A DNA stretch of 64,000 nt from Pelosinus fermentans DSM 17108 (GCF_000271485.2 NZ_AKVN02000001.1:4284501-4348500); one strand, 5' to 3'; counted from the first letter of the stretch, positions 1 through 9,691 are shown. A program made the numbers and translations. The notes: generated by a model not told the origin, from the letters alone.

Positions 1-706
1 TTGTAAATATGACATCCGTTTGATCATGTTCCACTAGATCACCATTCAAAAAGAATGCTGTATAATCAGATACTCTAGCAGCTTGCTGCATGTTGTGAGT
101 AACCATAACAATCGTATATCTCTGTTTTAAGTCCGAAAGCAGTTCTTCAATCTTCATAGTTGATATAGGATCTAGGGCTGAACAGGGTTCATCCATTAAC
201 AGCACTTCCGGCTCGATTGCCAATAATCTTGCAATACATAAACGTTGCTGCTGTCCGCCTGACATGCCCATGGCTGAGCTTTGGAGACGATCTCGTACTT
301 CTTCCCAAAGAGCTGCCCCTTTCAGACTCTTTTCCACCAGTTCATCCAGCCGTGCTTTTTTAGTGATGCCATGAATGCGGGGGCCATATGCAATATTATC
401 ATAAATCGACATGGGAAACGGATTCGGTCTTTGAAAAACCATCCCCACTCTTTTCCTTAGCAGCACTACATCTGTGTCTGGATGATAAATATTAACTCCA
501 TCTAACAGGACTTCGCCTTCTATTTTTACATTAGCAATTAAATCATTCATACGATTTAATGTCTTGATAAATGTGGACTTACCACAGCCTGAAGGTCCAA
601 TCAAGGCCAACAAACTGTTTTCTTCCACACCAAGAGAAATCTTCTTTAATGCCAATGCATCTCCATAGTATAGTTTTAACTTATTCACATGAATCTTATA
701 ATCCAT
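1..706 (-). CDS. pstB: Phosphate ABC transporter ATP-binding protein PstB (3' end outside window)
   Basis: This is the ATPase of the high-affinity PstSCAB phosphate importer; it acts at the inner face of the membrane. About 235 codons are present and the last ~15-20 are cut by the window edge. The translation shows Walker [10 protein letters not shown], the ABC signature MSGGQQQR and Walker [12 protein letters not shown], and the PstB-typical text NRMNDL. The start ATG at 706 has a GGAGG box 5 bases upstream. A PhoB-like regulator gene lies 113 bases upstream, but no pstS, pstC or pstA precedes it, so either those genes lie elsewhere or this is an extra pstB copy (inference). Confidence 0.93.
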   Translation of the reverse strand, partial: MDYKIHVNKLKLYYGDALALKKISLGVEENSLLALIGPSGCGKSTFIKTLNRMNDLIANVKIEGEVLLDGVNIYHPDTDVVLLRKRVGMVFQRPNPFPMSIYDNIAYGPRIHGITKKARLDELVEKSLKGAALWEEVRDRLQSSAMGMSGGQQQRLCIARLLAIEPEVLLMDEPCSALDPISTMKIEELLSDLKQRYTIVMVTHNMQQAARVSDYTAFFLNGDLVEHDQTDVIFT

Positions 707-819
707 AGATGTCCTCCTGCCACTTAGGGCGATTCTTCATATATCGAAATCCAGTCATCAGATATATATTGATATAGAAAATATACCACAAAATGCAGGT
801 ATTTATTATTATGTTTTTG

Positions 820-1515
820 TTAAATTTCGCTGAAGCGGTAGCCGACTCCCCGAACTGTCTCAATTGCTTCTGCCACTTTCGGCTCAGCTGCCATTTTTGC
901 TCTGAGATGACGGACATGTACATCCACTGTACGAGTATCACCAAAATATTCATAACCCCATACCTTCTCCAGCAATTGCTCACGTGTATAGGCTCTGCCT
1001 ACATTTGTAATAAATAATTTCAATAACTCATATTCCTTAGGAGTAAGTTCTAACTTCTCTTGATCCAAATATGCCGTATAACTGGAAAAATTCAATCGCA
1101 GTTTTCCAACAACTAACTCGCCATCGTGCTGTATACTATCTTTATGACTTCGCCTCAGCACCGCTTTTACGCGAGCCATAAGTTCCCGAGGACTAAAAGG
1201 CTTAGTCATATAATCATCTGCACCTAACTCTAAGCCCACAATTTTATCCACTTCTTCATTTTTGGCTGTCAGCATAATAATGGGAATCGCCGCAGTTTCC
1301 TGCTGCCCTTTTAATTTGCGACATACCTCTATACCATCAATACCGGGTATCATTAAATCCAGTATAATCAAATCAGGCTTATTGGTCCTAACCAACTGCA
1401 ATGCCTCATGACCATTCTCTGCCTTAAGAACGTGATAACCTGTTTTTTGCAGGTTAAATTCAATTAGTTCTACAATTGAAGGCTCATCATCAACTACCAA
1501 TATGTTGCTTATCAT
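820..1515 (-). CDS. PhoB/OmpR-family response regulator
   Basis: Two-component DNA-binding regulator of 231 residues. The receiver domain has the acidic pair in VVDDEPS, the phospho-acceptor Asp in LIILDLMIPG and the Lys in MTKPFSPREL; a winged-helix OmpR-type domain follows (TPKEYELLKLF ... RTVDVHVRHLRAK ... RGVGYRFSE). An in-frame GTG at 1524 would add three residues, but AAGGA is about 10 bases from the ATG at 1515 and almost touches the GTG, so the ATG is preferred. Lying just upstream of pstB suggests a PhoB/PhoP role in phosphate response (inference). No histidine kinase gene is adjacent. Confidence 0.9.
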   Translation of the reverse strand: MISNILVVDDEPSIVELIEFNLQKTGYHVLKAENGHEALQLVRTNKPDLIILDLMIPGIDGIEVCRKLKGQQETAAIPIIMLTAKNEEVDKIVGLELGADDYMTKPFSPRELMARVKAVLRRSHKDSIQHDGELVVGKLRLNFSSYTAYLDQEKLELTPKEYELLKLFITNVGRAYTREQLLEKVWGYEYFGDTRTVDVHVRHLRAKMAAEPKVAEAIETVRGVGYRFSEI

Positions 1516-1537
1516 ATACTTCACTTCCTTAAAATAA

Positions 1538-1562
1538 AAACCAGGTTATATTAACCTGGTTT
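1538..1562 (-). terminator. Rho-independent terminator after the HU gene
   Basis: Perfect 11-bp inverted repeat AAACCAGGTTA / TAACCTGGTTT with a 3-base loop. On the minus strand it is followed by a T-rich run, just downstream of the HU stop codon. Confidence 0.85.
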
Positions 1563-1578
1563 CTATTTATAATTAAAT

Positions 1579-1854
1579 TTATTTATTTACTACGTCTTTT
1601 AAGCCTTTACCAGCTTTGAAAACTGGGTTTTTAGATGCTGGAATTGTAATTTCAGCGCCTGTTTGTGGGTTACGGCCTTTTCTTTCTTCACGTGTTTTTA
1701 CTTCAAAAGTACCAAACCCAATGATTTGGACTTTATCTTGTTGTGCCAAAGCTTCCTCAACACTAACAAATAAAGCATTGATTGCTTTCTCAGCATCCTT
1801 CTTAGTCAAACCCGCTTTTTCTGCAACACTTGCAATTAATTCAGTTTTATTCAC
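1579..1854 (-). CDS. hup: HU family DNA-binding protein
   Basis: Histone-like nucleoid protein of 91 residues, the normal HU length. Typical elements are [15 protein letters not shown] at the N-terminus, IGFGTFEV in the body and the DNA-arm text GRNPQTG followed by [13 protein letters not shown]. The start is GTG at 1854, preceded by a good AAGGAGG box. An in-frame ATG 17 codons upstream (at 1905) would add a tail not found in HU proteins and has no ribosome site. The gene follows yabN and precedes its own terminator. A small inverted repeat (CGAATA/TATTCG, 1884-1898) sits in the leader. Confidence 0.95.
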   Translation of the reverse strand: MNKTELIASVAEKAGLTKKDAEKAINALFVSVEEALAQQDKVQIIGFGTFEVKTREERKGRNPQTGAEITIPASKNPVFKAGKGLKDVVNK

Positions 1855-1958
1855 AAAAATAGCCTCCTTATGAAAAATCGTTACGAATAGCTTATTCGCT
1901 ATCATTTTTTTTATTCCTGTCTAGATTTTAAAAAAATACTAAAAATATCCCAATTTCT

Positions 1959-3416
1959 TTATATTTTGTTACTTTTCGCCTCTTCCCAGAAGAAATCGAG
2001 CTGTTTTAGTGACATATTTTCCCATTTTAGCATTTTTTTCTTCATCATATTTTCAATGTACAGAAATCTACGGCGAAACTTGTTATTTGTACTATTTAAG
2101 GCAACTTCACTATCAATTTTTAAAAATCTTGCCAAATTTACAATTGAAAATAATACATCTCCCAACTCCGCTTCCATGTTAGCAGCTTGTCCCTGGGAAC
2201 AGGCTTCTTTCAGTTCATTTAATTCTTCATATATCTTGTCCCATACAGGCTCAATCCTATCCCAGTCAAATCCGACTTTAGCAGCTTTCGCTTGCAGTTT
2301 GTAAGCTCTCATGAGACTGGGCAGTCCCTTCGGTATGCCATCGAGCACAGACGGTCTCTCATTGCCGTGCTCCTGCTTTTTTATCGCATCCCAGTTTAGT
2401 ACTACCTCGCCTGCGTCTCGGACGCTTGTATCACCAAATACATGAGGATGACGACGTATCATTTTCTCTGTAATGCCGTCAATTACCTGCTGCATGGTAA
2501 ATACCTTTGCTTCTTCTGCAATGCGGGCATGAAATACAATCTGTAATAGCAAATCTCCTAGCTCTTCACATAATAATTCTCCTTCTTGTAAATCAATGGC
2601 TTCTAGGACTTCATAAACCTCCTCCACAATATACCTTCTAAGACTGGAGTGGGTTTGCTCAATATCCCATACACATCCCTCATTCGAGCGAAGCTTAGCC
2701 ATCACATCGAGTATAGGATTTAAGGAAAATCGATTCACTGCAGTACTGCGTCGCGGCACATACACACTGGTGAGATGATCAATCTCCTGCACTCTGTCCA
2801 ATTCGAACAAAGGTACTGCTAACAACTGTTCATCTGGTAATCCCAAATTTTTCACAACGATCACTTCATAGTCATCGGGGTAATATTCCATCAGCACCAG
2901 TTTAGCCTCTGAAGCAACGTAATGATTGTAGACTTGTGTTACCACTAAAGCAGTCATTAACTCTGGAGGCATGGCTGCTAAATCAGCAGCATCCAGTACC
3001 GTAATACCTTCAATGGGATCTATGGCAAGTCTTGTATATAAGACTTCCAGAAAACTCATCCCAGGCAAAATCCTAACGGCAATCCCCTGTTCACCTGCCA
3101 ATTGTCGAATTAGCATCACTGTTTTCTCTGCTACAAGAGGGCTGCCTGGTACAGCATATACTACTTTTTTTCCCAGTGCAGCCTGACGTAAACATTCATG
3201 AGCGATCGTCTCGTAAACTTCCTCAAATGACGTCTTCTCCTCATAAACATAGTCATAACTGGTAAATGCAATACCACGTTCCATCATTGCTGTTACAGTT
3301 GGATGCTTTGCAGTACGCAAAAGCAATTTTTCTGCAGTCTTTAATAATTCTAATGTCTCCACGGTGATGAGACCAAAAGAACCAGGTCCTAATCCTACAA
3401 TTGTAATTTCTCCCAC
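1959..3416 (-). CDS. yabN: YabN-type fusion: tetrapyrrole methylase-like domain plus MazG pyrophosphohydrolase
   Basis: 485 residues in two parts. Residues ~1-225 are a SAM-dependent tetrapyrrole (corrin/porphyrin) methylase fold, starting with ITIVGLGPGSFG and carrying YAVPGSPLVAEKT. Residues ~240-485 are MazG, a nucleoside triphosphate pyrophosphohydrolase, with the metal-binding pattern EELGDLLLQIVFHARIAEE and a second EAELGDVLFSIVNLARFL. This architecture is that of Bacillus YabN. It lies between the SpoVB-like gene and hup, as in the conserved mfd-spoVT-yabM-yabN chromosomal order. The methylase half is of unknown substrate in the family. Confidence 0.93.
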   Translation of the reverse strand: MGEITIVGLGPGSFGLITVETLELLKTAEKLLLRTAKHPTVTAMMERGIAFTSYDYVYEEKTSFEEVYETIAHECLRQAALGKKVVYAVPGSPLVAEKTVMLIRQLAGEQGIAVRILPGMSFLEVLYTRLAIDPIEGITVLDAADLAAMPPELMTALVVTQVYNHYVASEAKLVLMEYYPDDYEVIVVKNLGLPDEQLLAVPLFELDRVQEIDHLTSVYVPRRSTAVNRFSLNPILDVMAKLRSNEGCVWDIEQTHSSLRRYIVEEVYEVLEAIDLQEGELLCEELGDLLLQIVFHARIAEEAKVFTMQQVIDGITEKMIRRHPHVFGDTSVRDAGEVVLNWDAIKKQEHGNERPSVLDGIPKGLPSLMRAYKLQAKAAKVGFDWDRIEPVWDKIYEELNELKEACSQGQAANMEAELGDVLFSIVNLARFLKIDSEVALNSTNNKFRRRFLYIENMMKKKMLKWENMSLKQLDFFWEEAKSNKI

Positions 3417-3454
3417 ATTATCGCCTCATATTCATAATTAAAGTAAAAATTTTA

Positions 3455-5056
3455 TTATTTTCGTAATATACCTATCTTAGCTAATAAACGAGCTAGTTTG
3501 CTACCTATTTTAGGTAGTTTTTCGATATCCTCCTGCTCGATACCTCCTAATAGTAAAAGAATAATACTGTATACTATAGCACCTATACAAACAGAAGCCA
3601 AGGTTGCCATTGTATTATGCAAGGTTTTTGCCATCACCGCATCATAGGTTAACAAAACCACAGCGCCCATGATAATGGCAGCTGCAACCGTCTTTAATGT
3701 ATCTTTGATATTGATGCTAAATCCTACATAGCGATATACAAAATACATATTCAAAAGAGCAGCCAAGGCAAAATCAACATTTGTCGCCCAAGCAGCGCCT
3801 TTTATGCCAAAAGAAGGTATCGCAGTTAATGTCCAGCTCATAACAATTTTTACAGCAGCAGAGATGGTCATATTAATTAGAGGAATCGCTGTATACCCTA
3901 ATCCCTGCAATACTCCCGTTGTAATCTGATGCATCCCCAGCATAATGACACCACCTGATAATATGGCGATTGGTACTCCAGCATTGGGCGTACCATACAG
4001 CATTTGCGATATCGGCGTAGCCAGCAGACACATCCCGACAAAACTGGGTATGGTAATTAAATTGGCAAATCGCATGGCCATAGCTGTGCGCTGATAGATT
4101 CGCTTGTGATCCTTGAGCGTAAAGGCTTCTGATATGGCAGGTACCAAGCTAGATGCCAATGATCCCGTCAAAATAGTGGGGACATTGATAAGTGCTATTG
4201 CCATGCCCGTCAGGTATCCAAACAATTCCGTTGCCTGACCTACCGTATAGCCGGCAGCTTCTAACCGTGCCGGTACAATTAACAAGTCAATGCTGGACAC
4301 GATTGGCAGCATAACATTTGCCAGTGACACAGGCAGGGCCAATTTTACAATCCGCGAAATAATTTTCCCGCTTGCTTCTTGTTTTATAATCGGCTGCATA
4401 GCTATTTTTGCTTTTAATATGGTACTATGCCGCCAATAATAATACATTAATACCAATAAGCCGGCTAAGGCACCAGGTCCTGCACCAAAACTGGCACCAG
4501 CAGCTGCATATTCAAGACCAATGGGTAATAGGTAAAAAGCTAAAAATACCATGGTTACGACTCGAATCAGCTGTTCAAAAATTTGCGATACAGCTGTAGG
4601 TGTCATCATCTGCATTCCTTGAAAATAACCACGATAACTCGATAAAATCGTAACGAAGAAGATTGCCGGAGCCAAAGCAGCAATCGCATAATACGCACGA
4701 GGATCACGTACAAATTGATTTTCAACCAGCCATCCAGCACCAAAATATAATAGAAATGTAAAAACAATTCCCGTTATCGTTAATAAGCCTAATGAAATGC
4801 GAAATACCCGATTTGCACCGCGAAAGTCAGATAAGGCCACTTTCTCAGCAACAATAATAGAAATAGCCACCGGAATACCGGCAGATGAAATACTCAAGGC
4901 TAATAAATAAATTGGATATGCCATCTGGTATAATCCAATTCCTTCGCCCCCTAATAAACGGGAAAGAAGGATGCGGTTTACCGAACCAATTATTTTTACC
5001 ACAACACCAGCAAGGGTTAAAATGAATGCCCCTTTTAAAAATGTATCTTTACTCAC
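3455..5056 (-). CDS. SpoVB/YabM-family polysaccharide flippase (MOP superfamily)
   Basis: A 533-residue integral membrane protein with about 14 predicted helices, in the MATE-like MurJ/SpoVB/RfbX group that flips lipid-linked oligosaccharides. The N-terminus (FLKGAFILTLAGVVVKIIGS ... LLSRLLGGEGIGLYQMAYPIY) is characteristic of SpoVB/YabM proteins. It is 38 bases upstream of yabN, and spoVT precedes it, so by synteny it matches yabM of Bacillus; a role in spore cortex or envelope glycan export is inferred. Confidence 0.88.
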   Translation of the reverse strand: MSKDTFLKGAFILTLAGVVVKIIGSVNRILLSRLLGGEGIGLYQMAYPIYLLALSISSAGIPVAISIIVAEKVALSDFRGANRVFRISLGLLTITGIVFTFLLYFGAGWLVENQFVRDPRAYYAIAALAPAIFFVTILSSYRGYFQGMQMMTPTAVSQIFEQLIRVVTMVFLAFYLLPIGLEYAAAGASFGAGPGALAGLLVLMYYYWRHSTILKAKIAMQPIIKQEASGKIISRIVKLALPVSLANVMLPIVSSIDLLIVPARLEAAGYTVGQATELFGYLTGMAIALINVPTILTGSLASSLVPAISEAFTLKDHKRIYQRTAMAMRFANLITIPSFVGMCLLATPISQMLYGTPNAGVPIAILSGGVIMLGMHQITTGVLQGLGYTAIPLINMTISAAVKIVMSWTLTAIPSFGIKGAAWATNVDFALAALLNMYFVYRYVGFSINIKDTLKTVAAAIIMGAVVLLTYDAVMAKTLHNTMATLASVCIGAIVYSIILLLLGGIEQEDIEKLPKIGSKLARLLAKIGILRK

Positions 5057-5177
5057 GTAATTTCTTCCTCCTAAAGCATTCCTATTACTACTTATTCAGA
5101 AGATGAACATTATATTATCCCAAAATATAATTACTGCTAATACTTCTTTTTTACAGCACTCTATTTTTGTTATAGCA

Positions 5178-5209
5178 AAAAAGTAGCGAATCTGTGTCCG
5201 CTACTTTTT
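5178..5209 (-). terminator. Terminator after spoVT
   Basis: Perfect 11-bp repeat AAAAAGTAGCG / CGCTACTTTTT with a 10-base loop. Six T's follow on the minus strand. It ends 13 bases before the spoVT stop codon in window coordinates. Confidence 0.85.
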
Positions 5210-5221
5210 ACAACTTTCATA

Positions 5222-5791
5222 TTATGTGGCCATTTGTTTTGCTAAAAATCCTGCAGCAGTCTCTGCTAGTTTCACTTCCATTTCACTCATCTGCACTCCT
5301 TGCTGCTTCGTGCAAATCACCACTGCACCAATGGAAGTCCCCTCTACAATAATCGGTGCAATAACTTCAGCAGTGAATTTCGATACCTCTTCTTCTTCAC
5401 CAGAGTCAATTATCGAACCCTTAGAGCCTTTGGCTTCTGCAAGATTGTTCAATAAAACCGCTTTACGATCTTCCATAACTTTTTCCAGAGCTGATCCTAA
5501 CGGTTTATTCATAAACTCCTTCTTTGAAGAACCAGCGACAGCAACTATCGTATCTCTGTCCGCTATTAAGATGATATGGCCGACTGCTTCATATAACGAA
5601 TCGGCATATTCCTTTGCAAAATCACCTAGTTCGCTTACTGGAGAATATTTCTTTAAGATCACTTCCCCTTCTCGATCAACATATATCTCCAATGGATCAC
5701 CTTCGCGAATCCTAAGTGTTCGCCTAATTTCTTTAGGTATTACAACTCTGCCTAAGTCATCAATTCTTCTTACAATTCCAGTGGCTTTCAC
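5222..5791 (-). CDS. spoVT: Stage V sporulation protein T (AbrB-like transcription regulator)
   Basis: Forespore-specific regulator that modulates sigma-G genes during spore maturation. 189 residues (Bacillus SpoVT is ~178). An AbrB swapped-hairpin DNA-binding domain occupies residues ~1-50 (MKATGIVRRIDDLGRVVIPK, then LRIREGDPLEIYVD). A GAF-type sensor domain follows (~55-185). It sits between mfd and the SpoVB-like gene, as in Bacillus. A sigma-G-like promoter lies about 46 bases upstream (5837-5867). Confidence 0.96.
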   Translation of the reverse strand: MKATGIVRRIDDLGRVVIPKEIRRTLRIREGDPLEIYVDREGEVILKKYSPVSELGDFAKEYADSLYEAVGHIILIADRDTIVAVAGSSKKEFMNKPLGSALEKVMEDRKAVLLNNLAEAKGSKGSIIDSGEEEEVSKFTAEVIAPIIVEGTSIGAVVICTKQQGVQMSEMEVKLAETAAGFLAKQMAT

Positions 5792-5836
5792 CAGTATCCC
5801 CCCTTTTCTACAGTTTTTGACATCTGATTTCAGTGA

Positions 5837-5867
5837 TAGTATATATCTTACGAGACATTTTTATTCA
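5837..5867 (-). promoter_or_regulatory. Sigma-G-like promoter of spoVT
   Basis: On the minus strand a -35-like TGAATAA (5861-5867) and a -10-like TATACTA (5837-5843) are separated by 17 bases. This fits the known sigma-G consensus (TGnATA, 16-18 bases, CATnnTA), except for the first -10 base. spoVT is a sigma-G gene in Bacillus, so the match is expected; not tested. Confidence 0.6.
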
Positions 5868-5961
5868 CATACATGATGCCTAAAAATTTCTAAAAACAGG
5901 TATATAATACAAAAATATCATTTGCATGCAGGGATCTTAGGATTACCTTCTCTTTAACTTC

Positions 5962-8900
5962 TTAACAAAGCAAAGTTGTAAACACTTTGACTAGCCAATT
6001 CAGTAATTTATCATTGCTAATTTGTACGGTCTTGAGTCGAATACCTTCAGGATAAATCATAACACGAGCAGGAAATGCTTCTTTCAATGCCATGATCTGC
6101 TCAGGTTTTACATTTGGTTTATCAATAAATGCTACTTCTATATAATTGGGCTGCTGAATGACAGAACGAATACCAATGGCCCTGGAGAAATTTTTAATTT
6201 TCACTACTTCGAGCAAATTTAATACACAACCAGGCGGTTCCCCAAAACGATCAATTAATTCATCCACAAGATCGGAAATGTGTTTTTCATTTCTGCAGGC
6301 GGCAATCCGCTGGTATATTTCAATTTTATGCATGGCGTCACTAATATAGTCGCCACTTATATAGGCATCTACATTAAATTCCAGCACAGGTTCCACAGGC
6401 GCTTCTAACGTCCGCCCTGTCTTTAACTGCTGCACAGCTTCATCCAGTAAACGGCAGTACATTTCAAAACCTACACTTACAATATGTCCATGCTGCTGGG
6501 ATCCTAACAAATTACCAGCTCCCCTGATTTCCAAATCACGCATAGCAATTTTAAAACCAGCCCCTAATTCTGCAAATTCTTTTATTGCCTGCAGCCGCTT
6601 TTCTGCAACCTCCGTCAGTACTTTATCCTGGCGGTAGGTAAAATAAGCAAAAGCCATACGATGGGATCGTCCTACCCGCCCTCGCATTTGATATAACTGA
6701 GACAAACCAAAATGATCAGCATCGTATACAATAATCGTATTCGCATTCGGCACATCAAGGCCGTTTTCAATGATACTTGTACATAATAATACATCATCAG
6801 TACCTTCATAAAAATCAAGCATAGCTTGTTCTAACATTTCTTCCGGCATTTGTCCATGAGCTACACGAATTTTAGCATCAGGTAGCATCTCTGCTAAACG
6901 GCGGTACATTTTATCTATAGTCTGTACTCGATTATAGACAAAGTATACCTGACCGCCTCGTTTTAATTCCCGCTTAATTGCATCACGCATCACTTCTTCA
7001 TTGTATTCTACTACATAGCTTTGGACGGGGAATCGTTCTTCTGGCGGAGTCTCAATAATACTCATATCTCTTGCACCGACTAATGACATATGCAAGGTAC
7101 GGGGAATTGGAGTCGCGCTTAATGTCAATACATCAATCCCCGCACTCCATTTTTTTAATTTTTCTTTCTGTTTTACACCAAAGCGCTGTTCTTCATCGAC
7201 AATCAGCAATCCGATATTTTTAAATATAACATCTGATTGCAAAATACGATGGGTACCAATTAATACATCTACCTGCCCACTGACCAATGCCTCTATAGTC
7301 CCTCGCTGCTCTCTTGCATTCCTGAAGCGGCTGATTACATCTACGACTGGACCAAAGCCGGCAAAGCGGGCACTAATCGTCTGATAATGCTGCTGAGCTA
7401 ACACAGTCGTCGGTACAAGTATCGCAACTTGTTTACCACCCATGACGGCTTTATACGCAGCACGAATGGCCACCTCTGTTTTGCCAAATCCCACATCACC
7501 GCATAATAAACGATCCATAGGCTGGCTTTTTTCCATGTCACTCTTAATTTCGATAATAGCACTGAGCTGATCAGGTGTTTCCTCATAAGGAAAGGCATCC
7601 TCAAACTCTTTTTGCCAAGGCGTATCAGGATCAAAGGCAAAACCGGATGCAACCTTCCTTTGTGCATAGATCTCCAATAATTCTTTCGCCATGTCTGCGA
7701 CTGCTTTTTCTGCTTTCCCCTTGGCCTTTAACCAATCGCTGCCACCCATTTTATTTAAACGAGGTGCATCGCCTTCAGAGCCAATATACTTTTGCAGTAA
7801 ATGTACCTGATCCGTGGGAACATAGAGTTTATCTTCCCCCGCATAACGAATATGCAGATAATCCTTATGTACATTTCCTACAATCAGAGTTTCTACTCCT
7901 ACATATTTGCCAATCCCATGATTGATATGAACGACATAATCGCCAATCTTAATGTCACGAAAATAAGCAATTTGTTGACCTTTCCCTACTCTGGGACGAG
8001 GTTTTTTCTTCTGGCGGCCCATAATATCTTTTTCTGCAATTACTAAAAGATGGGCTTGAGGCAGTTCAAAGCCTGCTGAGAGTAGTCCAACCGTTATTAA
8101 TACAGTACCTTCGGTCAAAGTATGGATGACATCAGAAAAAACGGCAGAAAGACCTTCCTCCGCCAAGGTATGCTGCAGCGATACGGCCTTTTCCTGATTA
8201 GACATAAAAATAATAGGGTAAGACTTATGCTCCTGGCAATTTTTTAATTCCGCAATCAGCATATCCATTTGACGATGAAAAGGCACAATGCCTTTGGCTG
8301 TAATACTAATAATTTCATCAGGCTGGGTATAAGGAATCTTTTGCAGCATTAAGGAAAGATATAACACATTGTAATGCCCTGCCACCGATACTATATCTGA
8401 CCACGTAAAAGTGCTTTTCTTAATCTCTGGATTTTCTTTTACCAGTTTCCCCATCTGTTCGCGGATACGAGCAGTCTCGTCAAACACAATGGTTGAAATT
8501 GCTGGTAAATACGATAAAAACACCGTTGGAGTTCCACTTTTTTCAATCTCAGATAGGGGAAGAATATCCACTTGCTCTACGGCGTGCATCGATCGCTGTG
8601 AGGCAAGATCAAACTCCCGCAGGGAATCCACCTCATCACCAAATAACTCTAAACGAATCGGTACTTTACTGCTGATGGGGAAAATATCAACAATACCGCC
8701 TCTGGCACTAAACTGACCAAGCCCCTCCACTTGATCCACCCGTTCGTAGCCAAAACGTACCAGCGACTCTAGCAAATCTTCACGTATCATCTCTGATCCG
8801 TTACTAATTGTAATGCGATTATTTTCAAAGTGTTCCCGGGGCAGTACTCTTTGCATTGCTGCCTCAGGCGTGGCTAAGACGATTATATTTTCCCCTCGGA

Positions 8901-9231
8901 TCAGCCGCCCCAAAACATCCATACGCTGAGCTGCCAACTCAACACCTTTTGCAACCGCTGTAAATGTAATAATATCTAAAGCCGGCAGTTCGAGAACAAG
9001 AGTATTGGGAAGCAGCGTGGCAAAATCTGCGCGCAGCTGTTCTACCGACTCATGATTACCAGTAACAATCACAGTAGGCTTAGGAGCAGACTGATATGCC
9101 GCTGCTAATAACGCGCTTTTTTGCACACCTGTTACGCCATAGATTTGGCTTTGACTCGCAGTCAATTGGGAAACGGCAATAACCCGCTTCATTCCAGGAT
9201 CTTGTTTCATAATTTCAAATAATTTGTTCAT
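5962..9231 (-). CDS. mfd: Transcription-repair coupling factor Mfd
   Basis: DNA translocase that removes stalled RNA polymerase at lesions and recruits UvrA. About 1089 residues from the ATG at 9231, which has an AGAGGTG box; an in-frame ATG at 9273 would add 14 atypical residues. Order: UvrB-homology region (~10-400), CarD-like RNAP-interaction domain (~430-520; YVVHINHGIGKYVGVETL), helicase core with Walker A GDVGFGKT and DEEQ box, RecG-like motor with TSIIENGLDVPNANT and QMRGRVGRS, and the TRCF C-terminal domain. Neighbours fin upstream and spoVT downstream are the conserved Bacillus order. Confidence 0.97.
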   Translation of the reverse strand: MNKLFEIMKQDPGMKRVIAVSQLTASQSQIYGVTGVQKSALLAAAYQSAPKPTVIVTGNHESVEQLRADFATLLPNTLVLELPALDIITFTAVAKGVELAAQRMDVLGRLIRGENIIVLATPEAAMQRVLPREHFENNRITISNGSEMIREDLLESLVRFGYERVDQVEGLGQFSARGGIVDIFPISSKVPIRLELFGDEVDSLREFDLASQRSMHAVEQVDILPLSEIEKSGTPTVFLSYLPAISTIVFDETARIREQMGKLVKENPEIKKSTFTWSDIVSVAGHYNVLYLSLMLQKIPYTQPDEIISITAKGIVPFHRQMDMLIAELKNCQEHKSYPIIFMSNQEKAVSLQHTLAEEGLSAVFSDVIHTLTEGTVLITVGLLSAGFELPQAHLLVIAEKDIMGRQKKKPRPRVGKGQQIAYFRDIKIGDYVVHINHGIGKYVGVETLIVGNVHKDYLHIRYAGEDKLYVPTDQVHLLQKYIGSEGDAPRLNKMGGSDWLKAKGKAEKAVADMAKELLEIYAQRKVASGFAFDPDTPWQKEFEDAFPYEETPDQLSAIIEIKSDMEKSQPMDRLLCGDVGFGKTEVAIRAAYKAVMGGKQVAILVPTTVLAQQHYQTISARFAGFGPVVDVISRFRNAREQRGTIEALVSGQVDVLIGTHRILQSDVIFKNIGLLIVDEEQRFGVKQKEKLKKWSAGIDVLTLSATPIPRTLHMSLVGARDMSIIETPPEERFPVQSYVVEYNEEVMRDAIKRELKRGGQVYFVYNRVQTIDKMYRRLAEMLPDAKIRVAHGQMPEEMLEQAMLDFYEGTDDVLLCTSIIENGLDVPNANTIIVYDADHFGLSQLYQMRGRVGRSHRMAFAYFTYRQDKVLTEVAEKRLQAIKEFAELGAGFKIAMRDLEIRGAGNLLGSQQHGHIVSVGFEMYCRLLDEAVQQLKTGRTLEAPVEPVLEFNVDAYISGDYISDAMHKIEIYQRIAACRNEKHISDLVDELIDRFGEPPGCVLNLLEVVKIKNFSRAIGIRSVIQQPNYIEVAFIDKPNVKPEQIMALKEAFPARVMIYPEGIRLKTVQISNDKLLNWLVKVFTTLLC

Positions 9232-9321
9232 AGCACCTCTTCCTATTATAAGAAAGCATTTCACACTGTACAATTTTGTGCATAGAAAAACCTTGGAGCC
9301 CTAAAGTGAAAAGGTAAAAAG

Positions 9322-9345
9322 GGGCTTTAGCTGTTGCTAAAGCCC
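9322..9345 (-). terminator. Terminator between fin and mfd
   Basis: Perfect 10-bp stem GGGCTTTAGC / GCTAAAGCCC with a 4-base loop, followed on the minus strand by CTTTTTACC. It separates fin from mfd transcription. Confidence 0.85.
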
Positions 9346-9396
9346 TGCATCATTACTTCATTATACTTCGAACCTTATTGATTTAATCCATTTTTT

Positions 9397-9636
9397 TTAA
9401 TGTAAAAAATTGATTTGCTGTTGAACCGCTTTTTTTTCATGAAGTCCCAAAGTCTCTATACACTGATCGCACAAGGAATGAACATGCATGGTATTTTCTT
9501 TCGTATCAACTTTTATTATATCTTGACGCTCTTCAGCCGTCAAGCAATCAAAGCCAAACTTAACTTCATCTACTTGATCTACTTCAATTACATCAATCGC
9601 AGCTCCACAATGTGCACAATTATAAAAGATTTTCAT
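9397..9636 (-). CDS. fin: Anti-sigma-F factor Fin homolog
   Basis: 79-residue protein resembling Fin (YabK), a small zinc-type protein that inhibits sigma-F in the forespore to help the switch to sigma-G. It has two CxxC pairs, CAHC near the N-terminus and CDQC near residue 60, and the conserved stretch FGFDCLTAEERQDII between them. Its position directly upstream of mfd is the Bacillus position of yabK/fin, which strongly supports the call. A GGAGG box lies 11 bases before the ATG, a rather long spacing. Confidence 0.85.
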   Translation of the reverse strand: MKIFYNCAHCGAAIDVIEVDQVDEVKFGFDCLTAEERQDIIKVDTKENTMHVHSLCDQCIETLGLHEKKAVQQQINFLH

Positions 9637-9691
9637 AAAAAAGGCTTCCTCCTTTTCGATAATAAGTCTGTCATTAAGAAGAGGTGGTATT

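Noticed and set aside
696-983. Frame overlapping the start of pstB and the end of the response regulator
   Set aside because: Its main part is antisense or out of frame to the regulator; only a 20-codon piece lies in the gap, with no ribosome site.
5226-5876. A 216-codon open frame on the plus strand over spoVT
   Set aside because: Antisense shadow of spoVT; no ribosome site and no family resemblance.
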